A DNA stretch of 8,261 bases from Candidatus Woesearchaeota archaeon (GTDB lineage Archaea > Nanobdellota > Nanobdellia > Woesearchaeales > ARS49). The stretch spans positions 1 to 8,261 of the forward strand of contig RFLK01000097.1 of NCBI GenBank assembly GCA_003694525.1, in the 5' to 3' direction. The position numbers and the translations under genes are program-made. Of the stretch, positions 1 through 6,324 are shown piece by piece (position 1 is the stretch's first letter; each line of letters starts with the position of its first letter). Under the pieces are notes generated by a model, which saw only the letters and a program-made list of their open reading frames with translations, made no database searches and was not told the DNA's origin.

Positions 1-1
1 A

Positions 2-745
2 GATGAGCGCAACAGAGCATACCTGATATCTCTTCTAAATGATTTTATAGGATCGATAACTCAGAAAGTCAGCGACATAATAATATCTCTTCCTCAAATA
101 ATATTGGCCCTTTTTGTAACCCTATTTACAACATATTATACTCTGACTGAAGGGAAAAAAGGAGTTTCAAGAATTGCGCGAATCATACCATTGAGAGTAC
201 ACCATCAAGAACAAGTGATAAAACAATTTGGGGATGTCACCTATGCACTGATTTATGGAAGCTTCATAGTTGCGCTTGTTCAGGGCACCCTTGGAGCTTT
301 CGGTTTCTGGATCTTTGGAATAAAAGGATTCTTGTGGTGGGGAATTGCGACAACCCTTTTCGCGCTTGTTCCCTTTGTTGGGACAGCAATAGTATGGGTT
401 CCAATGAGCCTATTCTTGACGCTTTCAGGTTATGTACAAGGAGAGATCGGTCTTATATGGAGAGGGTTTGGGCTATTCCTATACGGGCTTTTCGTGATAT
501 CAACCGTGGATAACATACTAAAGCCACTGATAATAGCAGGAAGGGCAAAGGTCCACCCTTTATTAGTCCTTCTGGGAGTTTTAGGAGGGCTTGCAACATT
601 CGGGCTTATAGGACTAATAGTAGGCCCGTTTGTTCTAACCGGCCTGCAAAAAATGTTTGAGATATACGAGCGAGAAAGCCAGCCCCACCTCAAAGAGAGC
701 AAAGCCTGCATTCTCGGCCGAGAAAACCACATAAAAAAGAGATGA
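2..745 (+). CDS. AI-2E (PerM/UPF0118) family membrane permease, 5'-truncated by the window edge
   Basis: The reading frame is already open at base 2, so the gene begins left of the window; about 247 C-terminal residues are present of a family usually 340-370 long. Hydrophobic segments follow one another: the ISLPQIILALFVTLF stretch, then YALIYGSFIVAL, GFLWWGIATTLFALVPFVG, IWRGFGLFLYGLFVI, and a final Gly-rich pair. Family landmarks are VPFVGT followed by VWVP, and the block DNILKPLIIAGRAKVHPLL that leads into a Gly-rich FGLIGLIVGPF. Family members are multi-pass inner-membrane permeases. Some export autoinducer-2 and others act as Na+/H+ antiporters, so the substrate here cannot be told. The tail after the last helix is short and charged. 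Its TGA overlaps the ATG of the AMP phosphorylase gene (ATGA), indicating co-transcription and translational coupling. An internal TTG at 104 is not a credible start because it would cut into a transmembrane segment. The family call is firm, the function is not. Confidence 0.9.
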   Translation, partial: DERNRAYLISLLNDFIGSITQKVSDIIISLPQIILALFVTLFTTYYTLTEGKKGVSRIARIIPLRVHHQEQVIKQFGDVTYALIYGSFIVALVQGTLGAFGFWIFGIKGFLWWGIATTLFALVPFVGTAIVWVPMSLFLTLSGYVQGEIGLIWRGFGLFLYGLFVISTVDNILKPLIIAGRAKVHPLLVLLGVLGGLATFGLIGLIVGPFVLTGLQKMFEIYERESQPHLKESKACILGRENHIKKR

Positions 746-2232
746 GACTCAAAGTAAAAGATATGGATATCGCAACAGGCGGAATCCAAGTTGCGATATT
801 GAACGAGGATGATGCGCACTTTCTGGACCTGCACCACCTTGACAGGCTAAAAATAAAACACAAAGGAAAAAGCACTATAGCAACACTTGATATTGCAGAG
901 AGCGAAAGAGCAGTACCCCAAGGCAACATAGGACTTTTTGAAGAAACACTGAAAGCATTGGACGTTAAAGAAGGGGATTTGGTATCAATAGAACACGTGC
1001 CCAAACCAGAGAGCGTGGCATACATACGAGAAAAAATGGACGGCCGGAGGATATCTTCAAAAAAGCTCAGAGTAATAGTTGAAGATATAGTCCAAAACAA
1101 GCTGTCAGACATAGAGCTTACTGCCTTTGTGGTTACAAGCTATACGAGAGGGATGAACAACGAAGAAATAGTGGCATTGACTAAAGCAATTGCAGATACA
1201 GGGATCAGATTAAAATTCGACCATAAATCAATACTTGACCTGCATTCAATAGGAGGAGTTCCAGGCAATAGGACAACAATGCTCATAGTTCCAATCCTTG
1301 TAGCAGCAGGATGCACTGTGCCAAAGACGAGCAGCAGAGCGATAACTTCTCCTGCAGGAACGGCCGATACCATGGAAGTTTTCTGCTCTGTGAGCCTGAG
1401 CATTCCAGAGCTGAAGCGAGCCGTGAAAAAAGTTGGAGGATTCATAGTGTGGGGTGGCTCTGTTAACCTTGCTCCTGCAGATGACAAAATAATAAACGTT
1501 GAATACCCGCTATCGATAGATCCTGAAGCCCAGATGATTGCAAGCATAATGGCAAAAAAAGCAAGCGTTGGAGCAACGCACCTACTCATTGAAATTCCAG
1601 TTGGAAAGGAAGCAAAAGTTAACAACAGAAAAAAAGCTCTTCACCTCAGCAGGCATTTTTCTCGAATAGGAAAAGCCTTGAACATAAAAGTCAAAACGGT
1701 AATAACAAAAGGAAGCGAGCCTGTAGGAAAAGGAATAGGTCCGATTCTTGAAGCGCGCGATGTTCTATGGGCTCTTCACAATTCTGAAAGAGCGCCAAAA
1801 GATCTTGTAAAAAAGAGCATAGAATTGTCAGCCATTCTTCTTGAGTTTTCGGGAAAAGCCAGAGCAAGACAAGGAAAGAAAATGGCTCAGAGAATACTAA
1901 AAACAGGGGCGGCCCTTGGCGCTATGATGAGAATAGTGGAAGCGCAGGGAGGAAAACTTCCCAATCCTGAAGAGTTAAAGCCAGGTCCTGCACAATACAC
2001 TGCAAAGGCCGAGAAGAGCGGCAGAATAACAGGTCTTGAAAACAAAACAATATCCAAAATTGCAAGGCTTGCAGGAGCCCCGCTTGACAAAGGAGCAGGC
2101 GTTTACCTTCACGCAAGACCAAAGAGCAAAGTAAAAAAAGGCGATATGATAATAACAATATACGCGCACAGCAAAAGAAAACTAAACTATGCCAAAAAAG
2201 AACTTGATGATAAATTGAAGGTGATAGATTGA
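742..2232 (+). CDS. deoA: AMP phosphorylase (archaeal thymidine-phosphorylase family)
   Basis: This enzyme would phosphorolyse AMP (and often CMP/UMP) to free base plus ribose-1,5-bisphosphate in the cytosol, the entry step of the archaeal NMP pathway that feeds ribose-1,5-bisphosphate isomerase and type III RuBisCO. It has 496 residues, close to the roughly 503 of characterised archaeal homologues. An N-terminal barrel-like domain (about 1-84) typical of AMP phosphorylases precedes the helical Glycos_trans_3N part (about 90-155), the phosphate/substrate-binding alpha/beta domain (about 160-390) and a PYNP_C-like tail (about 420-490). Visible active-site elements are SIGGVPGNRTT (169-179), KTSSRAITSPAGTADTME (195-212), the likely proton donor D260 in SIDPEAQMIAS with S268, and K292. 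As I recall the Thermococcus enzyme, these match its known site residues at a constant +4 offset. The N-terminal domain and the NMP-type motifs argue against an ordinary bacterial thymidine phosphorylase. The ATG overlaps the upstream stop (ATGA), no strong Shine-Dalgarno precedes it, and a TTGA overlap links it to the next gene. Confidence 0.94.
   Translation: MRLKVKDMDIATGGIQVAILNEDDAHFLDLHHLDRLKIKHKGKSTIATLDIAESERAVPQGNIGLFEETLKALDVKEGDLVSIEHVPKPESVAYIREKMDGRRISSKKLRVIVEDIVQNKLSDIELTAFVVTSYTRGMNNEEIVALTKAIADTGIRLKFDHKSILDLHSIGGVPGNRTTMLIVPILVAAGCTVPKTSSRAITSPAGTADTMEVFCSVSLSIPELKRAVKKVGGFIVWGGSVNLAPADDKIINVEYPLSIDPEAQMIASIMAKKASVGATHLLIEIPVGKEAKVNNRKKALHLSRHFSRIGKALNIKVKTVITKGSEPVGKGIGPILEARDVLWALHNSERAPKDLVKKSIELSAILLEFSGKARARQGKKMAQRILKTGAALGAMMRIVEAQGGKLPNPEELKPGPAQYTAKAEKSGRITGLENKTISKIARLAGAPLDKGAGVYLHARPKSKVKKGDMIITIYAHSKRKLNYAKKELDDKLKVID
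2218..2225 (+). promoter_or_regulatory. Shine-Dalgarno for the TTG-started 148-residue protein
   Basis: AAGGTGAT lies inside the last codons of the AMP phosphorylase gene and matches the archaeal anti-Shine-Dalgarno. GGTG sits 5 bases before the TTG at 2229, close to the 6-base spacing before two other genes in the window. It is the main reason for accepting a TTG start, since no ATG or GTG with a comparable site lies nearby. Confidence 0.6.
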
Positions 2233-2675
2233 AATTTTACACGCTAAGAGAAGAAGACAAGCATTTTCTCGCATCCCTTCTCTACGCTACAGGCCTCATA
2301 CTGCTCTGGAGAGGGATATGGGAAGTATCCTACGAGCTCCCGCTCCTTGAAAACGTCTACTTCACACTCTTTGTAGGTCTTTTGATATTGACCCTTACAG
2401 GATACATATACAGAGAATTCGACCCTCTGTCAGGAAGAACAGTGCGTCTTGCAAAACTTTTGAACACAATAATCGGAAGCGAAGAGAGAGGCGGTAAATT
2501 CTCTATAAAGTACTTTGACAAAATAAAAGGAAAAGAGTTACCGCTTCAAATACCAAAGATAGTATCGATAGAAGGCGAGATGATAATATTCAAAGAAAAC
2601 GGCAGAGAGCGGTTCGTGCCATTTAACAGAATAACAAAAATAACAAAATCAGGAAAGATCATTTGGAAAGGATAA
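2229..2675 (+). CDS. Two-TM protein with C-terminal MJ1316/DUF504-like domain
   Basis: The protein has 148 residues. A short charged N-terminus (TLREEDKHFL) precedes two hydrophobic helices, about residues 15-32 (LLYATGLILLWRGIWEV) and 43-62 (VYFTLFVGLLILTLTGYIY). From about residue 75 there is a soluble tail with the order LNTII, FSIKYFDKIKGKELP, IVSIEGEMIIF, then FVPFNRITKITKSGKIIWKG at the very end. That pattern (LN, Y-x-D-R-like, P, I-x-x-I, P-x-H-R-I-x-x-I-x-x-x-G-x-x-x-W) resembles PF04457, once DUF504 and now called the MJ1316 RNA cyclic-end recognition domain. Here Asn replaces the usual His of the PYHRI-like motif. The stand-alone domain is normally soluble, so the membrane anchor is the odd feature. 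The gene overlaps the AMP phosphorylase stop (TTGA), so the two should be co-translated. I recognise the domain from memory only. The membrane topology is clear and the RNA-related function is speculative. Confidence 0.75.
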   Translation: MKFYTLREEDKHFLASLLYATGLILLWRGIWEVSYELPLLENVYFTLFVGLLILTLTGYIYREFDPLSGRTVRLAKLLNTIIGSEERGGKFSIKYFDKIKGKELPLQIPKIVSIEGEMIIFKENGRERFVPFNRITKITKSGKIIWKG

Positions 2676-2681
2676 TCAATT

Positions 2682-3203
2682 CTAATGAGCCCTGTGCGCT
2701 TTCCTATATTGCGCTGATAATGCCTGCAAGTGGCCGTGCAAAACATACCAACGCATACGCAAGAGACGAAGCCCCCTCAAGAATGCACGAGCAAGCTTGC
2801 CCTCTTTTGATAGCTCTGCAACAAGCCTGCTCTCCTTGATAAGACGAGTCTCACGCACAAGAGCGGCCTCGTGCAACACTTTTTGAGCCTGCTCTGTTGC
2901 AAATGCAGCCTCCTTGACAACAAAATACAGCCTGAAAATCAAATAAAAAGGGAAGACAGCTATTATATCAATCCAATAAACCTTGAAAAAACGGACAAGG
3001 CTCTTTGAATGATTATACTTGAAAAGCAAATCAACAACAAAAAAAGCAATTATTATGTTGTCGAGGATTATTATTTGATCGTGATACTTGTCGGCATACT
3101 CGGTAAACCCGAATATGATGAGAAAAGTCAATATCACCAACAGAAAAGGAACCGACCTGTCAACAAACCATTCAACACTCTCCAGCCACTTTGGAAGTTT
3201 CAT
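2682..3203 (-). CDS. Voltage-sensor-domain-like membrane protein without a pore
   Basis: The protein has 173 residues and the layout of an ion-channel voltage sensor. S1 is about 17-33 (SVPFLLVILTFLIIFGF), S2 about 44-62 (IIILDNIIIAFFVVDLLFKY, acidic D58), and S3 about 71-92 (FFKVYWIDIIAVFPFYLIF, acidic D79). A charged, probably helical 40-residue linker follows. The S4-like stretch FLRGLRLLRMRW has R143, R146 and R149 at every third position, with R139 and R151 flanking. No pore helix, TVGYG-type filter or S5/S6 follows; the chain ends with a His/Arg-rich tail. Reading past the TAG stop gives one codon and then TGA, so a pore was not lost to a simple nonsense change. Pore-less sensors are known in Hv1 proton channels and voltage-sensing phosphatases, but no enzyme domain is present here. 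Its ATG overlaps the transketolase TGA (ATGA), making it the second gene of that operon. It converges with the + strand cluster, leaving only 6 bases between stops. The function is unknown and the fold call is moderate. Confidence 0.75.
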   Translation of the reverse strand: MKLPKWLESVEWFVDRSVPFLLVILTFLIIFGFTEYADKYHDQIIILDNIIIAFFVVDLLFKYNHSKSLVRFFKVYWIDIIAVFPFYLIFRLYFVVKEAAFATEQAQKVLHEAALVRETRLIKESRLVAELSKEGKLARAFLRGLRLLRMRWYVLHGHLQALSAQYRKAHRAH

Positions 3204-4981
3204 TTTACAGCCTTTAGAATTGCATTGGAATCAATCTTGTGAAGTCTCATAAGCTCTTCAGGCTTTCCTGAACGCGGGAGAGTTTTTGGAGCAAGATGTA
3301 TTATGGGAATTCCAAGAGACGCAATGGCCTCTCCAAGACCGCCTTCTGGGTAATGATCCTCAACGACAATAACTTTCCTCCCCTTGCAAACTCTCCTTAT
3401 AGTCTTCTCATCAAGAGGCTTTATAGAATAAGCATCAACCACGAGAAGATCCTTTCGCTCCTCTGCAGCTTTTAGAGCCTCGTGCACTGTAACCCCTGCA
3501 GCGATAATAACAGCCCTCACTCTCTTAGGCCTTGTCAAAATCTTGGACCCGCCAATGGCAAAAGACTCCCCCTTTTTGTATATTACAGGAGTTTTAGGAC
3601 GGGAAGTTCTAAGATAAGAAAGCCCTTTGTGCTTTATTGAAAGAGAGGTTAAAGCTTCAGCAGAAACAGCATCGCAAGGATAGAGCACAACAGAGTCAGG
3701 AATACACCTGAACAGAGCAAGATCCTCAAGTCCCATCTGCGAAGGGCCGTCCGCACCAATTGAAATTCCTGCATGAGAGCCAACCAACTTTATGTTGGCC
3801 CTTGAAATCCCTGCCATCCTAACCTGATCGTGCGCACGGGAGAAGAACGCTGCAAAAGTGCTTGCAACAGGTACAAAACCCATTGCCTGAAACCCTACCG
3901 CCATTGCAACCATATTCTGCTCTGCAATATAACACTCAAAAAACCTTTTAGGGAAAGACTTTGCAAAAAATTTTGTGTAAGTAGAATTTTGAACATCGCC
4001 ATCCAATGCGACAACTCTCTCATCCTTGCCTAACTTTTCAAGCATAATGCCGAACGCCTCTCTTGTTGCAACAAGCTCTCCTTTCTTGTAATTTGGACGA
4101 GAAGGCCTCACAGCCCGTGCAGAAAACCTTTTTGCTTTTCTTGGACCCTTAATCTTGACGTTAACTCGAGGCATTGGGCCTAACTCTGATAGTGCCCTTT
4201 TCAACTGGCTCTCATTCAGGGCTTTTCCGTGCCAGCCTTCCTTATTCTCAAGGAAAGAGACTCCTTTGCCCTTGAGGGTTCTGGCAATTATCATACACGG
4301 CCCTTTTGTGTTTTTAGCCCAAGCAAGCGCATCTAATATTTCAGTTATTTTGTGACCGTCGATCGTCCTTGTATGCCAGCCGAATGCTGAAAACTTGCGC
4401 TCCCAGCCTCCGACATTGTGCCCGTGCAAGCTCTCTCCACTTTGCCCAAGCCTGTTTGCGTCAAGTATTCCAGTAATATTGGATACTTGCAATTTTCCAG
4501 CAAGCTCTGCAGCCTCCCACACATTGCCCTCAGCGCACTCTCCATCACCCATCATCACAAAAACTCGAGAATTCCGCTTCTGCAAGCGCATTGCAAGAGC
4601 CATCCCAAGACCAACAGACAATCCCTGACCAAGACTTCCAGTTGCCGCCTTTATCCAAGGCATTCTAGGAGTCGGATGGCCTTCAAGAACACTGTTTATC
4701 TGACGATACCCTTCCAAATCCTTTTCTCTTATTATTCCAGCTTCTGCAAAACAAGCCCAAAGAATTGGAGATGCGTGGCCCTTGCTGAGAACAAACTCGT
4801 CATTTCCAGGATCGAAAGGGTCCTTGATATTATAACGCATCTCATCAAAAAACAAACAAGACATCAACTCAGCCATACTCAGGCAGGTCGTAGGATGACC
4901 GGATCCTGCGCGTGTTGTCATCTCAAGAGAGAGAATCCTGAGCTTTTTAGCTATGGCCTTCAACAATGCCTCTTTTTTCAT
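3200..4981 (-). CDS. tkt: Transketolase, full-length animal-type
   Basis: This thiamine-diphosphate enzyme would move two-carbon units between ketose and aldose phosphates in the non-oxidative pentose phosphate pathway. It has 593 residues from the chosen ATG, in one chain, whereas many archaea split transketolase into two subunits. Visible in order are GSGHPTTCLSMAEL (26-39), FVLSKGHASPILW, GSLGQGL, the ThDP/Mg motif GDGECAEGNVWEA starting at 145 (D146) with LDANRLGQSG (N176), IDGH, and EGWHGK. In the pyrimidine-binding half come ALDGDVQNST, the catalytic-Glu motif ECYIAEQNM (E354), STFAAFF, SHAGISIGADGPSQM and LRTSRP. The C-terminal domain carries VVEDHYPEGGLGEA and PRSGKPEELM. Nearly every motif reads like vertebrate TKT rather than the longer E. 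coli form. The frame stays open to 5068, but the ATG at 4981 is preferred: the N-terminus then fits the family and the TATA box lies about 28 bases upstream. No Shine-Dalgarno precedes it, which suits a leaderless message. It is first gene of an operon with the voltage-sensor-like gene. Confidence 0.95.
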   Translation of the reverse strand: MKKEALLKAIAKKLRILSLEMTTRAGSGHPTTCLSMAELMSCLFFDEMRYNIKDPFDPGNDEFVLSKGHASPILWACFAEAGIIREKDLEGYRQINSVLEGHPTPRMPWIKAATGSLGQGLSVGLGMALAMRLQKRNSRVFVMMGDGECAEGNVWEAAELAGKLQVSNITGILDANRLGQSGESLHGHNVGGWERKFSAFGWHTRTIDGHKITEILDALAWAKNTKGPCMIIARTLKGKGVSFLENKEGWHGKALNESQLKRALSELGPMPRVNVKIKGPRKAKRFSARAVRPSRPNYKKGELVATREAFGIMLEKLGKDERVVALDGDVQNSTYTKFFAKSFPKRFFECYIAEQNMVAMAVGFQAMGFVPVASTFAAFFSRAHDQVRMAGISRANIKLVGSHAGISIGADGPSQMGLEDLALFRCIPDSVVLYPCDAVSAEALTSLSIKHKGLSYLRTSRPKTPVIYKKGESFAIGGSKILTRPKRVRAVIIAAGVTVHEALKAAEERKDLLVVDAYSIKPLDEKTIRRVCKGRKVIVVEDHYPEGGLGEAIASLGIPIIHLAPKTLPRSGKPEELMRLHKIDSNAILKAVK

Positions 4982-5003
4982 CTTCAATATTTGTTTTAAT
5001 AAT

Positions 5004-5013
5004 CCTATATAAG
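5004..5013 (-). promoter_or_regulatory. TATA box of the transketolase operon (probable leaderless promoter)
   Basis: On the minus strand the sequence reads CTTATATAGG, with its centre about 28 bases before the ATG at 4981. Archaeal TATA boxes sit about 26-27 bases before the transcription start, so transcription should begin at or within a base or two of the ATG. The box would lie inside the coding sequence if the longer 622-codon frame were used, which argues against that frame. Confidence 0.65.
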
Positions 5014-5142
5014 AATTACCTTGAATGTGCACTATCCGGATGAGCGTATTAAATATTTGACTGAACACAGCAATTGTAAAGATTTGGATTGCAAACTGAA
5101 TTCACTGCTTTAATCGTCTAAGACAATCTTATGGCTGGTGAT

Positions 5143-5164
5143 AACTATGACAAAACTATGACAA
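5143..5164. repeat. Perfect tandem repeat of an 11-bp unit (AACTATGACAA x2)
   Basis: The unit AACTATGACAA occurs twice head to tail (5143-5153 and 5154-5164), followed by AA. Eleven bases is about one DNA turn, so both copies present the same face, as expected of a paired regulator site. It lies about 160 bases from the transketolase ATG and about 135 from the small gene. That is somewhat far for a classical archaeal operator, and chance duplication is possible. Confidence 0.5.
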
Positions 5165-5268
5165 AATTTGCAACAAGATCTATTTTTAATCAGTTTTTAT
5201 AGAAACTAATCCTTCTTTATACAATGCTCAAAAATTCATAATTATATAAAGTATATAAAATACAAACA

Positions 5269-5276
5269 TTTAAATA
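5269..5276 (+). promoter_or_regulatory. TATA box (TTTAAATA) of the Cys-rich small gene
   Basis: TTTAAATA is a good archaeal box A whose centre is about 26 bases before the ATG at 5299, so a leaderless transcript is predicted. Two further TATA-like runs (TTATATAAA at 5242-5250 and TATATAAAA at 5252-5260) could give short leaders of roughly 15-30 bases. No Shine-Dalgarno is present in any of these leaders. Confidence 0.55.
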
Positions 5277-5298
5277 TTTGTTTCGAGTTCAAGATACT

Positions 5299-5439
5299 AT
5301 GGAGCAGGAGCAACAAACAAAAATGCTGAAGCTTGTACAAGACCCTTGCTTTGGGGAAAAATACGAGCAGTTGGCGCAATGCCCTACTTGTTGGATAAAA
5401 CGCTCTTGCCACGTAAGATACCGCAATCGCAAGGAATAA
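5299..5439 (+). CDS. Small Cys-rich protein, possible metal-binding
   Basis: This is a 46-residue reading frame, ATG to TAA, absent from long-ORF searches. The N-terminal half is helical in character and charged (MEQEQQTKMLKLVQDPCFGE). The C-terminal half carries CPTCWIKRSCH followed by a basic tail (VRYRNRKE). Cysteines are at 17, 28, 31 and 37, with H38; C-x-x-C-x5-C-H plus C17 could bind zinc or an iron-sulphur cluster. Support for its being real: a TATA box at leaderless spacing, a protein-like composition with separate acidic, Cys and basic zones, and its place in an otherwise empty gap. It ends two bases before the stop of the convergent LTD gene. I cannot assign a family. Basic-tailed small Cys proteins are often nucleic-acid binding or ribosome-associated, but that is only inference. 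The antisense frame that would extend the LTD gene past its TAG is the competing reading and looks less protein-like. Confidence 0.6.
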   Translation: MEQEQQTKMLKLVQDPCFGEKYEQLAQCPTCWIKRSCHVRYRNRKE

Positions 5440-5441
5440 TT

Positions 5442-6305
5442 CTAATCTGCATCTCTTATCTTAACACGCAACACTGCAGAATACACGCCCGGAACAGAAT
5501 CTTCGGGAGCACTGACCTCAATTGCAACATTTTTGTCGCTGTGCGATGGAACCAGTACTTCTTGAGATTCAATCTTGACAGCACTTGCCGGAATTATGTT
5601 ATCATCATTGCGCAATTCTCCTATGTGCAAAACAACCTTGACTGCAGTATCGCCCTCATTGCGAATGCTTAGGACCCCTTTAGGATCCAACTCCAAACGA
5701 TCAGGAAGACGAATCCTTGGAATTTTGAGTGTAACTCTTGCATCAATCATAACAGGAACGCCTTCAAAAAAGTCAGCAGGGCGGGAGACAAACTCTCCGT
5801 CCAAGCGCCACAGAGAAAACCCTTCCTCAGATTCTAATGCAACATTTTTCTTAAACATCTCGTCCAAACCTTGAACATCACCCCAGGCAAGAGAGTCGAC
5901 AACAGCAGTTCCATTCAAAAGAGCAACTCCTCCTGCAGAGTTTCCAAGTGTTATGGGCTCCTCGTAATCTGCACTCTTCCACAAAGGATTATCGCGAGAG
6001 ACGTTCCAGCCAGAATCTGCAACAAGATACGCCTCCCCAGGCAGAATTATAGTGCCAGGCGGAAGAGTGGCATCTGATGGTGAAGAGGAAGTTGCAAGAA
6101 TCCAGCCTGAAATATCCACAGATTCAGAGCCAATATTCCTTATCTCAACAGCCTCACCACCCCTCTCAGAGCCTGAAGGGTCGTACAAAACCTGCTGAAT
6201 TACAACTTGCGCACTGGCAGATCCTGAAAAAGCCAAAATAAGCAGAGAGAATGCTGCAAACTTCAACAATGAGCTAATCGATAACTTGAATTCAGACATA
6301 TGCAT
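5442..6305 (-). CDS. Secreted lamin-tail-domain (LTD) protein
   Basis: The protein has 287 residues from the preferred ATG. A signal peptide covers about 1-32, with hydrophobic core LLKFAAFSLLILAF and a likely cut in the SGSASA/Q stretch. An LTD-type immunoglobulin-like fold spans about 33-142: VVIQQVLYDPSG, GGEAVEIRNIGSESVDISGW, LPPGTIILPGEAYLVAD, ending with VDSLAWGD. A FSLWRLDGEFVSRPADF segment leads to a second beta-sandwich (about 187-284) of CARDB/NEW3 flavour: LSIRNEGDTAVKV, then APEDSVPGVYSAVLRVKI. LTD proteins are extracellular or envelope-bound in prokaryotes and are often fused to adhesion or nuclease domains; none is seen here. There is no C-terminal anchor, so it may be released or bound to the S-layer. 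The start at 6305 puts GGTG 6 bases before ATG, as in the neighbouring surface gene. An ATG at 6299 (285 residues) is possible and the frame stays open to 6344. Domain call good, role unknown. Confidence 0.85.
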   Translation of the reverse strand: MHMSEFKLSISSLLKFAAFSLLILAFSGSASAQVVIQQVLYDPSGSERGGEAVEIRNIGSESVDISGWILATSSSPSDATLPPGTIILPGEAYLVADSGWNVSRDNPLWKSADYEEPITLGNSAGGVALLNGTAVVDSLAWGDVQGLDEMFKKNVALESEEGFSLWRLDGEFVSRPADFFEGVPVMIDARVTLKIPRIRLPDRLELDPKGVLSIRNEGDTAVKVVLHIGELRNDDNIIPASAVKIESQEVLVPSHSDKNVAIEVSAPEDSVPGVYSAVLRVKIRDAD

Positions 6306-6309
6306 ACCA

Positions 6310-6315
6310 ATCACC
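6310..6315 (-). promoter_or_regulatory. Shine-Dalgarno (GGTGAT) of the LTD gene
   Basis: GGTGAT is a six-base match to the archaeal anti-Shine-Dalgarno. GGTG lies 6 bases before the ATG at 6305 and 12 before the ATG at 6299. The first spacing equals that of the surface-protein gene, which decides the start in favour of 6305. Confidence 0.6.
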
Positions 6316-6324
6316 ATAGAATAA

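Larger units (their letters stand above)
4982..5298. other. Divergent AT-rich intergenic control region
   Basis: These 317 bases separate the leftward transketolase gene from the rightward Cys-rich small gene. They are strongly AT-rich near both ends and hold a TATA box for each direction, extra TATA-like runs at 5242-5260, and an 11-bp tandem repeat. I find no tRNA-like fold, no convincing further gene and no strong terminator hairpin. A 23-codon frame at 5131-5202 has no promoter or ribosome-site support. Confidence 0.7.

Noticed and set aside
1140..1625. 161-codon - strand frame opposite AMP phosphorylase
   Set aside because: It is antisense to conserved active-site motifs, with no promoter, ribosome site or recognisable domain.
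2685..2760. Lost pore domain of an ion channel at the 3' end of the voltage-sensor-like gene
   Set aside because: Past the TAG there is one codon and then TGA, and the following DNA codes for the convergent 148-residue protein. No filter motif is seen in other frames.
4418..4999. 193-codon + strand frame opposite transketolase
   Set aside because: It lies wholly antisense to a gene with clear catalytic motifs, and its Ser/His/Cys-rich composition is that of a shadow frame.
4982..5068. 29-residue N-terminal extension of transketolase
   Set aside because: It has no likeness to transketolase, and it would contain the TATA box. The ATG at 4981 fits both the family start and promoter spacing.
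5131..5202. 23-codon frame (MAGDNYDKTMTKF and on) in the intergenic region
   Set aside because: It spans the tandem repeat and has no ribosome site or convincing TATA box at the right distance; very short frames are expected by chance.
5192..5207. AGTTT-TTATAG-AAACT stem as a terminator or small RNA
   Set aside because: The stem has only five AT-rich pairs, with no T tract tied to a gene end.
5281..5292. GTTTCGAGTTCAAG stretch as a tRNA T-arm remnant
   Set aside because: It is only a loose resemblance to GGTTCGAATCC; no acceptor, D or anticodon arms can be found around it.
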